64,000 nt of DNA from contig JAZLIT010000265.1 in assembly GCA_045617525.1 (NCBI GenBank), positions 1-64,000 of the forward strand. Reading direction: 5' to 3'. The DNA is from JAZLIT01 sp045617525 (GTDB lineage: Bacteria > Bacillota > Bacilli > Bacillales_A > Planococcaceae). Below the pieces are notes generated by a model, which had not been told where the DNA came from, searched no databases, and saw only the letters and a list, made by a program, of their open reading frames with translations. Made by a program: the position numbers and the translations under genes. Shown here piece after piece: positions 53,212 to 62,126 of the stretch. Every line of letters begins with the position of its first letter. The stretch's first letter is position 1.

Positions 53212-53403
53212 TTAAAAATAATTTTCACTGCTATCTATAATCGTATCTCTCGTATTGTATGCTTTAGCTTCATATTTATTTAAAATTTGGTCTAGTTGTT
53301 CACTTAAACGCACTGTTTTTTTATCATCCAGTCCACGTTGTATACCTGACTGTATCATTTTCATTCGAATTAGTTCGATTCTTTCTTCATGTATACGATT
53401 CAT
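53212..53403 (-). CDS. Spo0E-family aspartyl-phosphate phosphatase
   Basis: 63 residues. A two-helix protein with the family signature around LSEQLDQILNKYE (the SxxLD motif) after an N-terminal helix IHEERIELIRMKMIQSG. Such proteins dephosphorylate Spo0A~P or other receiver domains and delay sporulation. Several paralogues are normal in one genome; this one is monocistronic. A PAS histidine kinase is 2.6 kb away, but a partnership is not shown. Confidence 0.85.
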   Translation of the reverse strand: MNRIHEERIELIRMKMIQSGIQRGLDDKKTVRLSEQLDQILNKYEAKAYNTRDTIIDSSENYF

Positions 53404-53496
53404 TCATTCCACCCTCCTATTGTATATTAATATATTTTTATTTATTATACTTCTATTGTTATCAGCATTCAAACATTATTATACAATTTTTTACAA

Positions 53497-53685
53497 CTAA
53501 GATCTTGCCTCTTTAATATAAGTGAAAATAACATTTCCACCTTGTTTCGCTTCACCGCGAAAATGCTTAAATTCCGGGTGATCCACTAAAACCTTTCTAA
53601 ACGCTAAAAATTCACCTTTTTCAATTTCAATTGAAGCGAGCTCACCTGCTTTTAATTTTTCAAGTATTATCATGTATTTATCCAT
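53497..53685 (-). CDS. Small hypothetical protein
   Basis: 62 residues, soluble, charged. LEKLKAGELASIEIEKGEFLAFRKVLVDHPEFKHFRG (in pieces) suggests helix-strand structure, and it ends GGNVIFTYIKEARS. I do not recognise the family. GAGG lies 9 bases before ATG 53685, which supports translation. It is divergent from ykvS. Confidence 0.65.
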   Translation of the reverse strand: MDKYMIILEKLKAGELASIEIEKGEFLAFRKVLVDHPEFKHFRGEAKQGGNVIFTYIKEARS

Positions 53686-53794
53686 TTTATAGCCTCATCT
53701 CATTATTAATTTATTAATTATTCAAAAAAGTCTTTACCTTTCATTTTTTTTATTGCAAACTGTTAATTATTAGTCGATGAAGGAGCGGTTGCTT

Positions 53795-53983
53795 ATGAAA
53801 ATTGCTGAAGTTGGAAATATTATCGAATTTAAGGACGGTCTACAGGGCATTGTCGAAAAAGTGAACGAAAACTCCGTTATTGTGGATATTACTATGATGG
53901 ATAATTTCCACGATTTAGAGTTAGAAGAAAAAACAGTCGTAAACCATAAACGCTATAAAATTTTGAAAAATACAAATATATAA
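53795..53983 (+). CDS. ykvS: YkvS, DUF2187 family
   Basis: 62 residues beginning MKIAEVGNIIEFKDGLQGIV, a small strand-rich (KOW/SH3-like) protein almost identical in pattern to B. subtilis YkvS. Function unknown. ATG 53795 has GAAGGAG upstream; the six-residue longer frame begins in the SD region. A terminator follows. Confidence 0.9.
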   Translation: MKIAEVGNIIEFKDGLQGIVEKVNENSVIVDITMMDNFHDLELEEKTVVNHKRYKILKNTNI

Positions 53984-53990
53984 TTCGTGC

Positions 53991-54030
53991 GCCTTATTTG
54001 TCATGATTTCGTGATAAGTAAGGCTTTTTT
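53991..54030 (+). terminator. Terminator of ykvS
   Basis: GCCTTATTTGTCA (53991-54003) pairs imperfectly with TGATAAGTAAGGC (54012-54024), then six T. Confidence 0.8.
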
Positions 54031-54062
54031 ATGCTAGAATGAATGCATAAGGAGGGACTTAT

Positions 54063-54674
54063 ATGAAAAGTGAATGGAAGAACAGTTTACCCTTAATCTT
54101 ATCGCTAATTTTTATATATAGCATGATGTTTTTTACATTTGAAAATAAAGTTATTTTCTGGTATTTATATGCCTTTACTTTATTAGTTGGCATAGCCATC
54201 TCGCTCGTTTATTCAAAATATAAAGATGAGCTTCCTACATGGAATTACTTATTATTCGGTATAGGTTATGGAACTGTTATTTACGGCGTAATAAAACTTG
54301 GCTATCTTATTTTACCTTTTATTGATGACAATGCCACAAAAGAAATTACTAAATTTCTATCATATTATGCGCCTCAAAATATTTGGCACTATCTTCTTTT
54401 GGTATTTATCATCGTAATTGGTGAAGAAATGTTTTGGCGAGGTTTTATTCAACAAAAATTAAAAGAATATACCAGCCCTTTATTAGCTGTAATCGTTACA
54501 TCTTTACTATTCTCACTCTCACTAGCAATCAGTGGGTTTACGCCCGGTGCTCTAGCTGCTCTCGTAGTTGGACTTATTTTAGGTGCACTTTATGAATGGA
54601 AAAAGAGTCTTCCAATCATCATTATTGCACATGTAGCATTCGTTATTTTATTATTTTTAGTATTACCTTTATAG
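54063..54674 (+). CDS. CPBP family intramembrane metalloprotease
   Basis: 203 residues, about six membrane helices. The catalytic motif EExxxR appears as VIGEEMFWRGFIQQKL near residues 119-134, and a later helix carries the metal-ligand histidine (IIIIAHVAF). CPBP/Abi proteins are CAAX-protease-like; bacterial members act in bacteriocin self-immunity or signal processing. No bacteriocin gene is adjacent, though a lipoprotein gene follows 35 bases downstream. Substrate unknown. Confidence 0.9.
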   Translation: MKSEWKNSLPLILSLIFIYSMMFFTFENKVIFWYLYAFTLLVGIAISLVYSKYKDELPTWNYLLFGIGYGTVIYGVIKLGYLILPFIDDNATKEITKFLSYYAPQNIWHYLLLVFIIVIGEEMFWRGFIQQKLKEYTSPLLAVIVTSLLFSLSLAISGFTPGALAALVVGLILGALYEWKKSLPIIIIAHVAFVILLFLVLPL

Positions 54675-54709
54675 TATTTGTTTTGCTTCATCATAAGGAG
54701 GAACTTTCA

Positions 54710-55357
54710 TTGAAACTTAAACACCAACTTTTTACTACAACATTGCTTACAATGATTGTTTTGAGCGCGTGTAACAACGATGAGAAAGACAATTTAGCGA
54801 ATAATACTCCAGAAGTAACTTCAGGCGCTGACGCTAATGGTAGTCTTCCTTCATCTACACAAGGCAATAGCGAAGAAGATCCAATTTCTTCATCTACAAC
54901 ATTATCTTACGAAATTGCAGAAGAAGCTTATTCGGACGAAATTATTACAACAAAAAGCGATGAATTGAATTACACAATCTCCCTAACAGATAAGTTCGAC
55001 TTAACACTTGAGGAACCTGGGAAAGATTTAGTTGTATATAAAGAAAACGAAGCAATTACAATGCGTGTCGAAACGTTTATTAATGAAGATGAAGCTTTTG
55101 AAAACTTATTGCTAAATAGTAAAGACATGTTAAGTGCTATTTCAACAAATGATCAATATGAAAAATTCCCTTTACCTAAACAATTCAACTTAACTACATA
55201 TGCAAAAATAGAAAGTTACATTGTTGAATATGAATCAGATAAAGTCGTTCTTCTATTATTAGAAAAGGATGACCTAATTATTCGTCTTACAATATTTGAT
55301 GATTACATTACGAATGTTACGGATGCATTTTTACAAATTGGTGCAACAATCGAGTAA
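54710..55357 (+). CDS. Putative lipoprotein
   Basis: 215 residues starting at TTG 54710 behind AAGGAGG. Signal peptide MKLKHQLFTTTLLTMIVLSAC with lipobox LSAC (Cys21), then a Ser/Thr/Asn/Asp-rich linker to about residue 65 and a compact domain (YTISLTDKFDLTLEEPGKDLVVYKENEAITMRVETF, in pieces). I do not recognise the domain. Possibly co-transcribed with the CPBP protease gene. The longer open frame into that gene is a shadow. Confidence 0.85.
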   Translation: MKLKHQLFTTTLLTMIVLSACNNDEKDNLANNTPEVTSGADANGSLPSSTQGNSEEDPISSSTTLSYEIAEEAYSDEIITTKSDELNYTISLTDKFDLTLEEPGKDLVVYKENEAITMRVETFINEDEAFENLLLNSKDMLSAISTNDQYEKFPLPKQFNLTTYAKIESYIVEYESDKVVLLLLEKDDLIIRLTIFDDYITNVTDAFLQIGATIE

Positions 55358-55385
55358 TTACTCCTTGAATCCTCCATTTGGGAAA

Positions 55386-55424
55386 ATAAAAAGAGGTGCC
55401 AAATAATTGGCACCTCTTTTTTAT
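55386..55424. terminator. Bidirectional terminator between the lipoprotein and marR genes
   Basis: AAAAGAGGTGCCAA (55389-55402) pairs perfectly with TTGGCACCTCTTTT (55407-55420). Confidence 0.92.
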
Positions 55425-55462
55425 TTCGAAAAATCGACACAACAGTGAAAATTAAAGCTCCG

Positions 55463-55909
55463 TTAATACGATAAATCTTTTATAGATAAGCCTAATTTCT
55501 TTAAAAGCTCAATTGCTGCTTCTTTTTCATCATTAGAAAGAGCACCCATCAGTTCATGTAAATTACGCTCATGCTGTGGGAAAATCTCGTCCATAAATTG
55601 TGTCCCTTGCTCAGAAATCTCTGCATAGGTAATACGACGATCGGTAGGACAAGAAATACGTGTTACTAACCCACGTTTTTCAAGCTTATCTACAACATAA
55701 GTAATTGAACCACTTGCTAATAAAATCTTGTTACCGATTTTTTGTAATGGTTGTCTACCCTTATGATATAGTAGTTCAAGCACACCAAAATCAGTCGGAT
55801 TTATACCATTCTTTTGAAAAAATGAATTCGTTGTTTCATTGATCGCCTTTTGTGCCCTTGATAATACAATAAATAACTTAAGAGATAATTTAATATCCTC
55901 ATTTTCCAT
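55463..55909 (-). CDS. MarR-family regulator (YkvE-like)
   Basis: 148 residues, winged helix with PTDFGVLELLYHKGRQPLQKIGNKILLASGSITYVVDKLEKRGLV (in pieces) and the wing CPTDRRITYAEIS. Dimeric repressor or activator responding to small molecules. B. subtilis ykvE lies beside the kinase gene kinD in a comparable place. An internal cysteine in the wing could be redox-sensitive, though that is a guess. 64 bases downstream of the kinase gene. Confidence 0.9.
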   Translation of the reverse strand: MENEDIKLSLKLFIVLSRAQKAINETTNSFFQKNGINPTDFGVLELLYHKGRQPLQKIGNKILLASGSITYVVDKLEKRGLVTRISCPTDRRITYAEISEQGTQFMDEIFPQHERNLHELMGALSNDEKEAAIELLKKLGLSIKDLSY

Positions 55910-55972
55910 AGTTAAATCATCCTTAATTCAAAATAGTTTATACCGCATTATAGCTACTTTTAACACACTTTG

Positions 55973-57421
55973 TCAAAATGATTCCTCATTTTGCAACTCT
56001 AAATTCCCCGCCATCACTTCAACTACAGTATTTAAGTAAGCTAAATCATACATTGGTAGTAAAAGGGTAAATGTTGTTCCAGCCCCTAGTTCAGAATCCA
56101 CCAAAATTTTGCCGCCATGCTCATTCATTAATTGATTTGAGATACTTAATCCTAAACCTGTTCCTTTTCTCTTTGTCGTGAAAAACGGATTGAATATTTC
56201 CGATAAAACTTGCGCGTTTATACCCGGGCCATTATCTCGAACAGTAATTAAATAATCATTTTCTTTTTGGGTTAAATTTATATATATATCTCCGCCCACA
56301 CCACTTTGCTCCATTGCTTCAATTGAATTCTTGATGAGATTAATAAGTACTTGCTTTATACGAAGTCCATTACAATTTACATAATAATCAAAAGTATGGT
56401 CATACTCAAATTGAATTAGGCAATCGCTCATTAATGCTTGTGGCTGTAATGAATCGATTGCTTCTGTGACAATTGGGAGGAGTGAGTTTTGCTGATATAA
56501 ATCATTTTTAGGGTTGGCTAAAAATAATAAATCTGATGTTAACGATTCGATTTTAGAAAGTTCACGATCTATAACCTGTAAATACGATCTATTTATATCA
56601 GGATTTTTTAGTAGCATTTGAACATAACCTTTAATAGAAGTCAAAGGGTTATTTATTTCGTGGACAATTGAAGCGGTACTATGCCCAAATATGTTACTAC
56701 CTAAATCAGAGGTTAATGCAGGTTTTTCATCTCTAGAAGTAAAGCTGGTAATTAAAAATTGAGGATCCTCATTGACATAGCTAATCAATTTCACTGCAGA
56801 TCGTTTATTCCCCTCAACTTTATGGACAATTATTTCGGAATACTTATCGCTAGATATTCTCTTATAATAGGCCATTAATTCTTCTTTATCATATTCAAAT
56901 GAATTAAATATTTCCTCGTATTGAAAGTATGTCTTTGTTTCTTTACTTAATTGGAACTGATTCGATGCTATATGATTATAGTCTACGATTATACCGTTCA
57001 AATCAGAAATTACTACACCTTGATTTAAGTCACTAAACATTTTCAATACATTATTAAAATTTTTCTTTCGATAATGATTTGATTCCTCATCAGAATTAAT
57101 AGAAATGATTCTACATAAATAGAGATCCTTCTTTTTTACATACGTAACATTTAAAGTAACTCGAACTTGTTCATCCAATTCATTCATAATCCAAATTGTA
57201 CTACGTTTATTTAAGCTTTTATCGTAATTTTTTTTCATTGATACCCAATGGATTAAAAATTCTTTAGTAAAATAAAACTTCTTAACAATACTATGTTCTC
57301 TTAATAAAGCTTTTGCGTTGTTATTTTTATATTTAATCTCACCTACATTATTTAAAATGATAAACGGCTCATCCTGCTTTTCGTATATTTTAGTAATTGC
57401 ACGATAAAAGTATACTCCCAA
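55973..57421 (-). CDS. Soluble PAS-domain sensor histidine kinase
   Basis: 482 residues without a convincing membrane helix. Two PAS-like regions (about residues 15-110 and 125-235; NNVGEIKYKNNNAKALL and SDLNGIIVDYNHIASNQF) precede HisKA with ASIVHEINNPLTSIKGYVQ (phosphorylated His) and HATPase_c with INLIKNSIEAMEQ, VRDNGPGI and FNPFFTTKRKGTGLGLS. The kinase core resembles sporulation kinases KinA/KinE. No response regulator is adjacent, which fits an orphan phosphorelay kinase. It begins at TTG 57421 behind GGGGGGG. Confidence 0.9.
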   Translation of the reverse strand: MGVYFYRAITKIYEKQDEPFIILNNVGEIKYKNNNAKALLREHSIVKKFYFTKEFLIHWVSMKKNYDKSLNKRSTIWIMNELDEQVRVTLNVTYVKKKDLYLCRIISINSDEESNHYRKKNFNNVLKMFSDLNQGVVISDLNGIIVDYNHIASNQFQLSKETKTYFQYEEIFNSFEYDKEELMAYYKRISSDKYSEIIVHKVEGNKRSAVKLISYVNEDPQFLITSFTSRDEKPALTSDLGSNIFGHSTASIVHEINNPLTSIKGYVQMLLKNPDINRSYLQVIDRELSKIESLTSDLLFLANPKNDLYQQNSLLPIVTEAIDSLQPQALMSDCLIQFEYDHTFDYYVNCNGLRIKQVLINLIKNSIEAMEQSGVGGDIYINLTQKENDYLITVRDNGPGINAQVLSEIFNPFFTTKRKGTGLGLSISNQLMNEHGGKILVDSELGAGTTFTLLLPMYDLAYLNTVVEVMAGNLELQNEESF

Positions 57422-57461
57422 ATTATTGCCCCCCCTTTATTTTCAATATTATTATATCTAT

Positions 57462-57486
57462 ATTCTAATATTCTAATTATTCTAAT
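57462..57486. repeat. Three tandem ATTCTAAT repeats
   Basis: ATTCTAAT occurs at 57462-57469, 57470-57477 and 57479-57486 in the control region of the kinase gene. It could be a regulator site or low-complexity drift. Confidence 0.6.
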
Positions 57487-57552
57487 AATTGGTTTTTGTA
57501 CCTCGATTATCTCATATTTTTTTTTTACATAAAATGGGTATTTTTTACCATA

Positions 57553-57581
57553 TTGTTTGACTGCGAAATCACTGTTACAAT
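57553..57581 (+). promoter_or_regulatory. Promoter of the radical SAM gene
   Basis: TTGTTT (57553-57558) and TACAAT (57576-57581), 17-base spacer; transcription would start about 20 bases before the ATG at 57611. Confidence 0.6.
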
Positions 57582-57610
57582 TAGGTTTATGACGTAAGGA
57601 GAAGATACCT

Positions 57611-59347
57611 ATGAATATTATTTTAGCTACATTAAATGCCAAGTATATCCACACAAATTTAGCGATTCGCTACTTAAAGGCTGCCGCTAGACCAGAATTT
57701 GACCCAGAACTTGCTGAATATACGATTAAAGACCCAGCATTCAACATTGTTTCCGATTTATTCCAAAAGAAACCAGATGTTGTAGGTTTTAGCTGCTATA
57801 TTTGGAATATTAACGAAACAATACACGTAATTAAAATGTTGAAGACCGTACTACCAAATGTGAAAATTGTCCTAGGTGGCCCAGAAGTTTCCTATGACGT
57901 TCACGAATGGTTAAAAAAATACGATGAAATTGATTTTATTATTATGGGCGAAGGCGAAGTTTCATTTAAAGAAATGCTACGCCACTTTAATGGTGAAATT
58001 CCACTTGAAGAAGTACCCGGTATTACGTATTTGGTTGATGGGAAAGTAAAAATTCATGCACAACCGGCAAAAATTGATTTACGAGACATTGCATCCCCTT
58101 TCCATTTCGAAGAGGATTTACCTCATCTCGGTAAACGCATTCAATACATTGAAACGAGCCGTGGCTGTCCGTTTAGCTGCCAGTTCTGTTTATCAAGCAT
58201 TGAAGTTGGCGTACGCTATTTTAACCGTGAAAAAGTCAAAGAGGATATTCGCTTCTTAATGAACAATGGTGCGAAAATAATTAAATTCGTTGACCGTACA
58301 TTCAATATTTCTCGTAGCTATGCGATGGAAATGTTCCAATTTTTAATTGATGAACATCAGCCTGGCGTAGTATTCCAATTTGAAATTACCGCAGATATTA
58401 TGCGTCCTGAAGTAATTCAATTCCTTAATGATAACGCACCAAAAGGATTATTCCGTTTTGAAATCGGCGTACAGTCTACAAATGATTTGACGAATGACCT
58501 TGTAAAACGTCGCCAAAATTTCGAAAAACTTACTCGAACTGTAACAATGGTAAAAGAAGGTGGGAAAATCGATCAGCATTTAGACTTAATAGCTGGTTTA
58601 CCTGAAGAGGACTACGCTTCTTTCCGAAGAACATTTAATGATGTATTTGCGATGCGTCCAGAAGAACTTCAACTTGGTTTTTTAAAGTTATTACGAGGGA
58701 CAGGTCTTCGTCTTGAAGCGGAAAAATACGGCTACACTTATGTAGATATTTCACCCTATGAAATATTCTCAAATAACGTATTAACATTTGATGATATCGT
58801 TCGTATTAAGCATGCAGAGGATGTTCTCGAGAAGTATTGGAACGCTCATCGTATGGACAATACGGTCGAATATCTAATTAAAGAAGTTTTTGAAACACCG
58901 TTTGATTTCTTCCAAGGGTTCGGTACCTTCTGGGAGGGGAAAGGCTGGTCTCGTATCGGTCACCAGTTAGAGGATTTATTCCGTCGTTTAATTGAATATC
59001 TTGAAACATTACCACATGTTGATTTAGAAATCGTGCGCAGCATTATGAAACTTGACTATGTACAAGCTCAAACATTCCAGCCACGTAAACCTTGGTGGAA
59101 TGAGCGTCCATCTGAAGATGAGTTGCGCCAAGTGTTTGCTCGTTTGAAAGCTGACCCAACAATTGCTGGTGAAGAATTTGCTGCGATGAATATTTCTGAA
59201 AAGGATTTATTTAAGCATTCATTTATCGTGCCATTCAATATGGACCTACATGCATATAATGAGGGCTCAATTGTCGGCAATGAAGGCTACTTATTTGCAT
59301 ACTTCCACCGCGGTCAACAGCCATATATGACATCGTTTACTAAATAA
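57611..59347 (+). CDS. B12-binding-domain radical SAM protein (DUF4080 type)
   Basis: 578 residues. An N-terminal cobalamin-binding-like Rossmann domain (residues 1-135; NIILATLNAKYIHTNLAIRYL, VGFSCYIWNINE, VLGGPEVSYDV) is followed by the radical SAM barrel with the cluster motif CPFSCQFC near residue 190 and GVQSTNDLTNDLVKRRQ, then a DUF4080-type C-terminus with WWNERPSEDEL. The family is widespread in Firmicutes and uncharacterised, probably a methylase-like or rearranging enzyme. The usual cobalamin motif DxHxxG is not seen, so B12 binding is uncertain. AAGGAG upstream; monocistronic with terminator. Confidence 0.9.
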   Translation: MNIILATLNAKYIHTNLAIRYLKAAARPEFDPELAEYTIKDPAFNIVSDLFQKKPDVVGFSCYIWNINETIHVIKMLKTVLPNVKIVLGGPEVSYDVHEWLKKYDEIDFIIMGEGEVSFKEMLRHFNGEIPLEEVPGITYLVDGKVKIHAQPAKIDLRDIASPFHFEEDLPHLGKRIQYIETSRGCPFSCQFCLSSIEVGVRYFNREKVKEDIRFLMNNGAKIIKFVDRTFNISRSYAMEMFQFLIDEHQPGVVFQFEITADIMRPEVIQFLNDNAPKGLFRFEIGVQSTNDLTNDLVKRRQNFEKLTRTVTMVKEGGKIDQHLDLIAGLPEEDYASFRRTFNDVFAMRPEELQLGFLKLLRGTGLRLEAEKYGYTYVDISPYEIFSNNVLTFDDIVRIKHAEDVLEKYWNAHRMDNTVEYLIKEVFETPFDFFQGFGTFWEGKGWSRIGHQLEDLFRRLIEYLETLPHVDLEIVRSIMKLDYVQAQTFQPRKPWWNERPSEDELRQVFARLKADPTIAGEEFAAMNISEKDLFKHSFIVPFNMDLHAYNEGSIVGNEGYLFAYFHRGQQPYMTSFTK

Positions 59348-59355
59348 TAGTTCCT

Positions 59356-59392
59356 AGCAGTTCATTTCCTTTGCGAAATGAACTGCTTTTTT
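59356..59392 (+). terminator. Terminator of the radical SAM gene
   Basis: AGCAGTTCATTT (59356-59367) pairs with AAATGAACTGCT (59376-59387), then T-run. Confidence 0.92.
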
Positions 59393-59397
59393 AAAAT

Positions 59398-59443
59398 GCA
59401 AAAAAGTACCACCATTTGAATTTTCACATCAATGATGGTACTT
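59398..59443 (-). terminator. Terminator of the ktrB/D-type gene
   Basis: AAGTACCATCATT-type stem (59404-59416 with 59431-59443, one G-T pair), followed on the minus strand by six U. Confidence 0.88.
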
Positions 59444-59454
59444 CTTTATTAACT

Positions 59455-60804
59455 TTAGCCAATAATGACACGCTCTGTCGGATACTGGTACGGCATTTTC
59501 TTTTGTTTTCCACCTAAGGAATATAAAAAGGAAATTAACCCCACACGACCTATAAACATTAACATCATAATAATGATTTTCCCAATGGAGGATAAATTCT
59601 CGGTAATTCCAAGTGACATTCCACACGTTCCAAAGGCTGATGTAATCTCAAATAAGATTTGTGTAGCAGTAGCATGTTTTTCCGTTATTAATAAAATAAT
59701 TGTTGCAATAAACACCATGAAAACCGCTAAAATAATCACGACAAAAGAGCGATATACATCAATCACATGAATTTGCCGGTTAAAAACTTGAATTTCCGGA
59801 TTCCCTTTTGAGTATGAAATCAAAAATAAGATTGCAATCGCAAAGGTTGTTGTCCGAATCCCGCCTCCCACCGAACTCGGTGATGCCCCAACAAACATGA
59901 GGAAGCTCATAAAGACATCTGTGGCCTCACTAAACATCCGCACATCATACGTCGTTAATCCAGCCGATCGCGTTGAAACAGAATGATAGAGTGCTGAGAA
60001 TATCGCTTCATGCCATTTCATTCCTTTAAAAGAGGAGAATAATTCAATTATATAAATCCCTAATGCACCCACCACAAATAATCCTGCATAGGTAGCCGTC
60101 GTAATTTTCGTAAATAAACTAAAGCGAAACGTCTTATGTCTATTAAATAAATACGTTTTCACTTCAATCAGTACTGGGAAGCCAATTGCACCGAGCATAA
60201 TTAATACCATCGTTATAAATTGCACGAAATAATCTGTATGGAATGGCTGCAGGCTCGTCCCTGTAATATCAAACCCACCATTAGTCGTAGCTGAGATGGA
60301 TGTAAATATCCCATGTGAAATGGATTCCTGCCAAGTTTCAAAATATCGTTTAAAGTGAATGGATAAAATAATTGCGCCAATTAGCTCAATTAATAATAAT
60401 AACTTTATAATCTCACGAATTAATTTTACAACGCCCGCTAAGTTATTTTGATTGTTGTCAATCATCAGTAATTGACGTTCTCTCATGCCAATTTTTTTCC
60501 CTACAATCAACCATATAAATGTTCCAACTGACATAATTCCAATTGCGCCAAACTGCAATATGACCAAAATCATAATCAAACCAAATGACGTAAATGATTC
60601 CGAAATATTAATCGTCGTTAAGCCCGTTACACTTACTGCACTGACTGCTGTAAATATGGTATCTAATAGTGAAATTTCAACGCCCGGCTTGCGAACCCAA
60701 GGTAAAGATAAAAGGCCAACCGAAACCGCTATGGCTAAGAAATAATAAACTACGAGGATTTGGAATGGCGTAATTGTCCGCTCTCTTAATTTTTCTATTC
60801 GCAA
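59455..60804 (-). CDS. Ktr-type K+ transporter, channel subunit (KtrB/KtrD)
   Basis: 449 residues of the Trk/Ktr superfamily with four M1-P-M2 repeats. Selectivity-filter regions are visible, such as SVSVTGLTTINISE, SATTNGGFDITGTSL, VSTRSAGLTTYDV and SAFGTCGMSLGITE. It needs a cytosolic RCK partner; KtrC (30026-30685) is the candidate, suggesting a KtrCD-type pair encoded at separate loci as in B. subtilis. Start is TTG 60804 behind AAGGAG. Confidence 0.93.
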   Translation of the reverse strand: MRIEKLRERTITPFQILVVYYFLAIAVSVGLLSLPWVRKPGVEISLLDTIFTAVSAVSVTGLTTINISESFTSFGLIMILVILQFGAIGIMSVGTFIWLIVGKKIGMRERQLLMIDNNQNNLAGVVKLIREIIKLLLLIELIGAIILSIHFKRYFETWQESISHGIFTSISATTNGGFDITGTSLQPFHTDYFVQFITMVLIMLGAIGFPVLIEVKTYLFNRHKTFRFSLFTKITTATYAGLFVVGALGIYIIELFSSFKGMKWHEAIFSALYHSVSTRSAGLTTYDVRMFSEATDVFMSFLMFVGASPSSVGGGIRTTTFAIAILFLISYSKGNPEIQVFNRQIHVIDVYRSFVVIILAVFMVFIATIILLITEKHATATQILFEITSAFGTCGMSLGITENLSSIGKIIIMMLMFIGRVGLISFLYSLGGKQKKMPYQYPTERVIIG

Positions 60805-60884
60805 TTTATCACTCCTTCAGTAAGCTTTTTGTGTAAAAAAATTTAACATATATTCGTCGGATATGATAGCGTAAATTTATATAA

Positions 60885-60932
60885 TAAAAAATCTAGCACA
60901 TAGTAGTAACACTTACTACGCGCTAGATTTTA
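60885..60932 (-). terminator. Terminator of terC
   Basis: Long imperfect stem (AAAATCTAGCGCGTAGTAA-type, 60887-60931), followed on the minus strand by a U-run. Confidence 0.85.
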
Positions 60933-60942
60933 CGTTATTCAA

Positions 60943-61734
60943 TTATACTTCTTCGTCTTCTGTCACTTCTTGTTGATTTGTTTCTTTTTTCTTCTTAGCT
61001 ACGCTCACAACATAAGAGCCAATTGCTAAGCCCAATAATACAACCCAGAAAATTACTTTCCATGTTGTAGAGTGCGGGAAGTGAGGATCAATAATTGCTA
61101 ACTTCTCATGACCTAGAGCTAATACCGCTAGCTTAACCCCTACCCAACCTACAATTAGGAAGGCACCTGTTTCTAGTGTCGGATAATCATTAAGGACTTT
61201 CACGAACCATTGTGCAGCAAATCGCATAATTACAAGACCAATAAATCCACCCATGAACATTACTGCGAATGGACCAGCATTAATGCCTCCAACCGTCATG
61301 TCGCTAATATGTGGAAGTGTCATTGCAATTGCAACGGCTGCTAACATTGAGTCAATCGCAAATGCTATATCTGCTAACTCTACTTTTAAAACAGTCATCC
61401 AGAAGCCTGAACCTTTACCATCTTTATGTTCATCATCCTCATCTTGCTTTTTAAAATGATTATCATATAGATGCTTGAGCGAAATAAATAATAAATATGC
61501 AGCACCAATTGCTTGAATTTGCCAATACTTCGCTAAAATTGTAATTAGGAATAACGCGATGAAACGGAATAAGAACGCTCCAAATAACCCATAAAATAAT
61601 GCCTTTTTCTGTTGTTCACGAGGTAAATGTTTAACCATTACAGCCATTACGACCGCATTATCTGCAGCTAATAGTCCTTCTAAGAAGATTAAAACTAATA
61701 ATACCCATGCATATTCCAATAAGATTGCTTCCAT
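60943..61734 (-). CDS. TerC family membrane protein (YkoY-like Mn2+ exporter)
   Basis: 263 residues, seven helices. Metal-site motifs in helices: LEGLLAADNAVVMAVMVKHLP near residues 19-39 and KVELADIAFAIDSMLAAVA near 115-133. TerC-family proteins such as YceF and YkoY of B. subtilis and Alx of E. coli export Mn2+, and this gene sits behind a yybP-ykoY Mn2+ riboswitch, which strongly supports that role. The C-terminus is charged (KKKKETNQQEVTEDEEV). GGGAGG precedes the ATG. Confidence 0.93.
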   Translation of the reverse strand: MEAILLEYAWVLLVLIFLEGLLAADNAVVMAVMVKHLPREQQKKALFYGLFGAFLFRFIALFLITILAKYWQIQAIGAAYLLFISLKHLYDNHFKKQDEDDEHKDGKGSGFWMTVLKVELADIAFAIDSMLAAVAIAMTLPHISDMTVGGINAGPFAVMFMGGFIGLVIMRFAAQWFVKVLNDYPTLETGAFLIVGWVGVKLAVLALGHEKLAIIDPHFPHSTTWKVIFWVVLLGLAIGSYVVSVAKKKKETNQQEVTEDEEV

Positions 61735-61814
61735 GGAATAGATTCCTCCCTTACTATAGCTATACCCATTTAATAGCCATTTAATATCATTATTTCCTAT
61801 CCTATCCTTTTAAG

Positions 61815-62105
61815 AGGGCAAAAGAAAAAGACCCATGCCTAATAAAAGGCAAAGGTCTTGCTAAGCAATAACATCTCACTTTAAGGGCACTAAAAAATCT
61901 ACCTCAGGTACTATCAAGAACGAATCTAAGGTTTTGATTTAACTGCTCTAAAAGTCCGATTGGTGAAGTCTAACAATCAGTATGGCAAGGAACAACCTAC
62001 TGTTTGAAGTTTCACCCTATGCTAACACACCCGATGGTTCCTAACCATGTAATGACGAATGTGTAGTAAGTACAGAATACTTATAGCTACTCCCCTTTGA
62101 CAAAA
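61815..62105 (-). ncRNA. yybP-ykoY (Mn2+) riboswitch with terminator
   Basis: On the minus strand the conserved 5' segment CAAAGGGGAGTAGC (62101 downwards) begins the element. The P1 partner CCTTTG is at 61850-61855, directly in GACCTTTGCC. That same GACCTTTGCC forms a terminator with GGCATGGGTC (61831-61840), followed by TTTTTCTTTT. P1 and terminator are thus mutually exclusive: Mn2+ binding stabilises P1 and allows transcription of terC. The core from GGGGAGTAGC to P1 is about 250 bases, longer than most members I recall. The bases between the terminator and terC (61735-61814) hold no gene. Confidence 0.9.
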
Positions 62106-62126
62106 TGTCAACGGATATTCAATTAA

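Noticed and set aside
54596..54709. N-terminal extension of the lipoprotein into the protease gene
   Set aside because: TTG 54710 has a perfect SD and starts a clean lipoprotein signal peptide; the extension is a shadow of the upstream gene.
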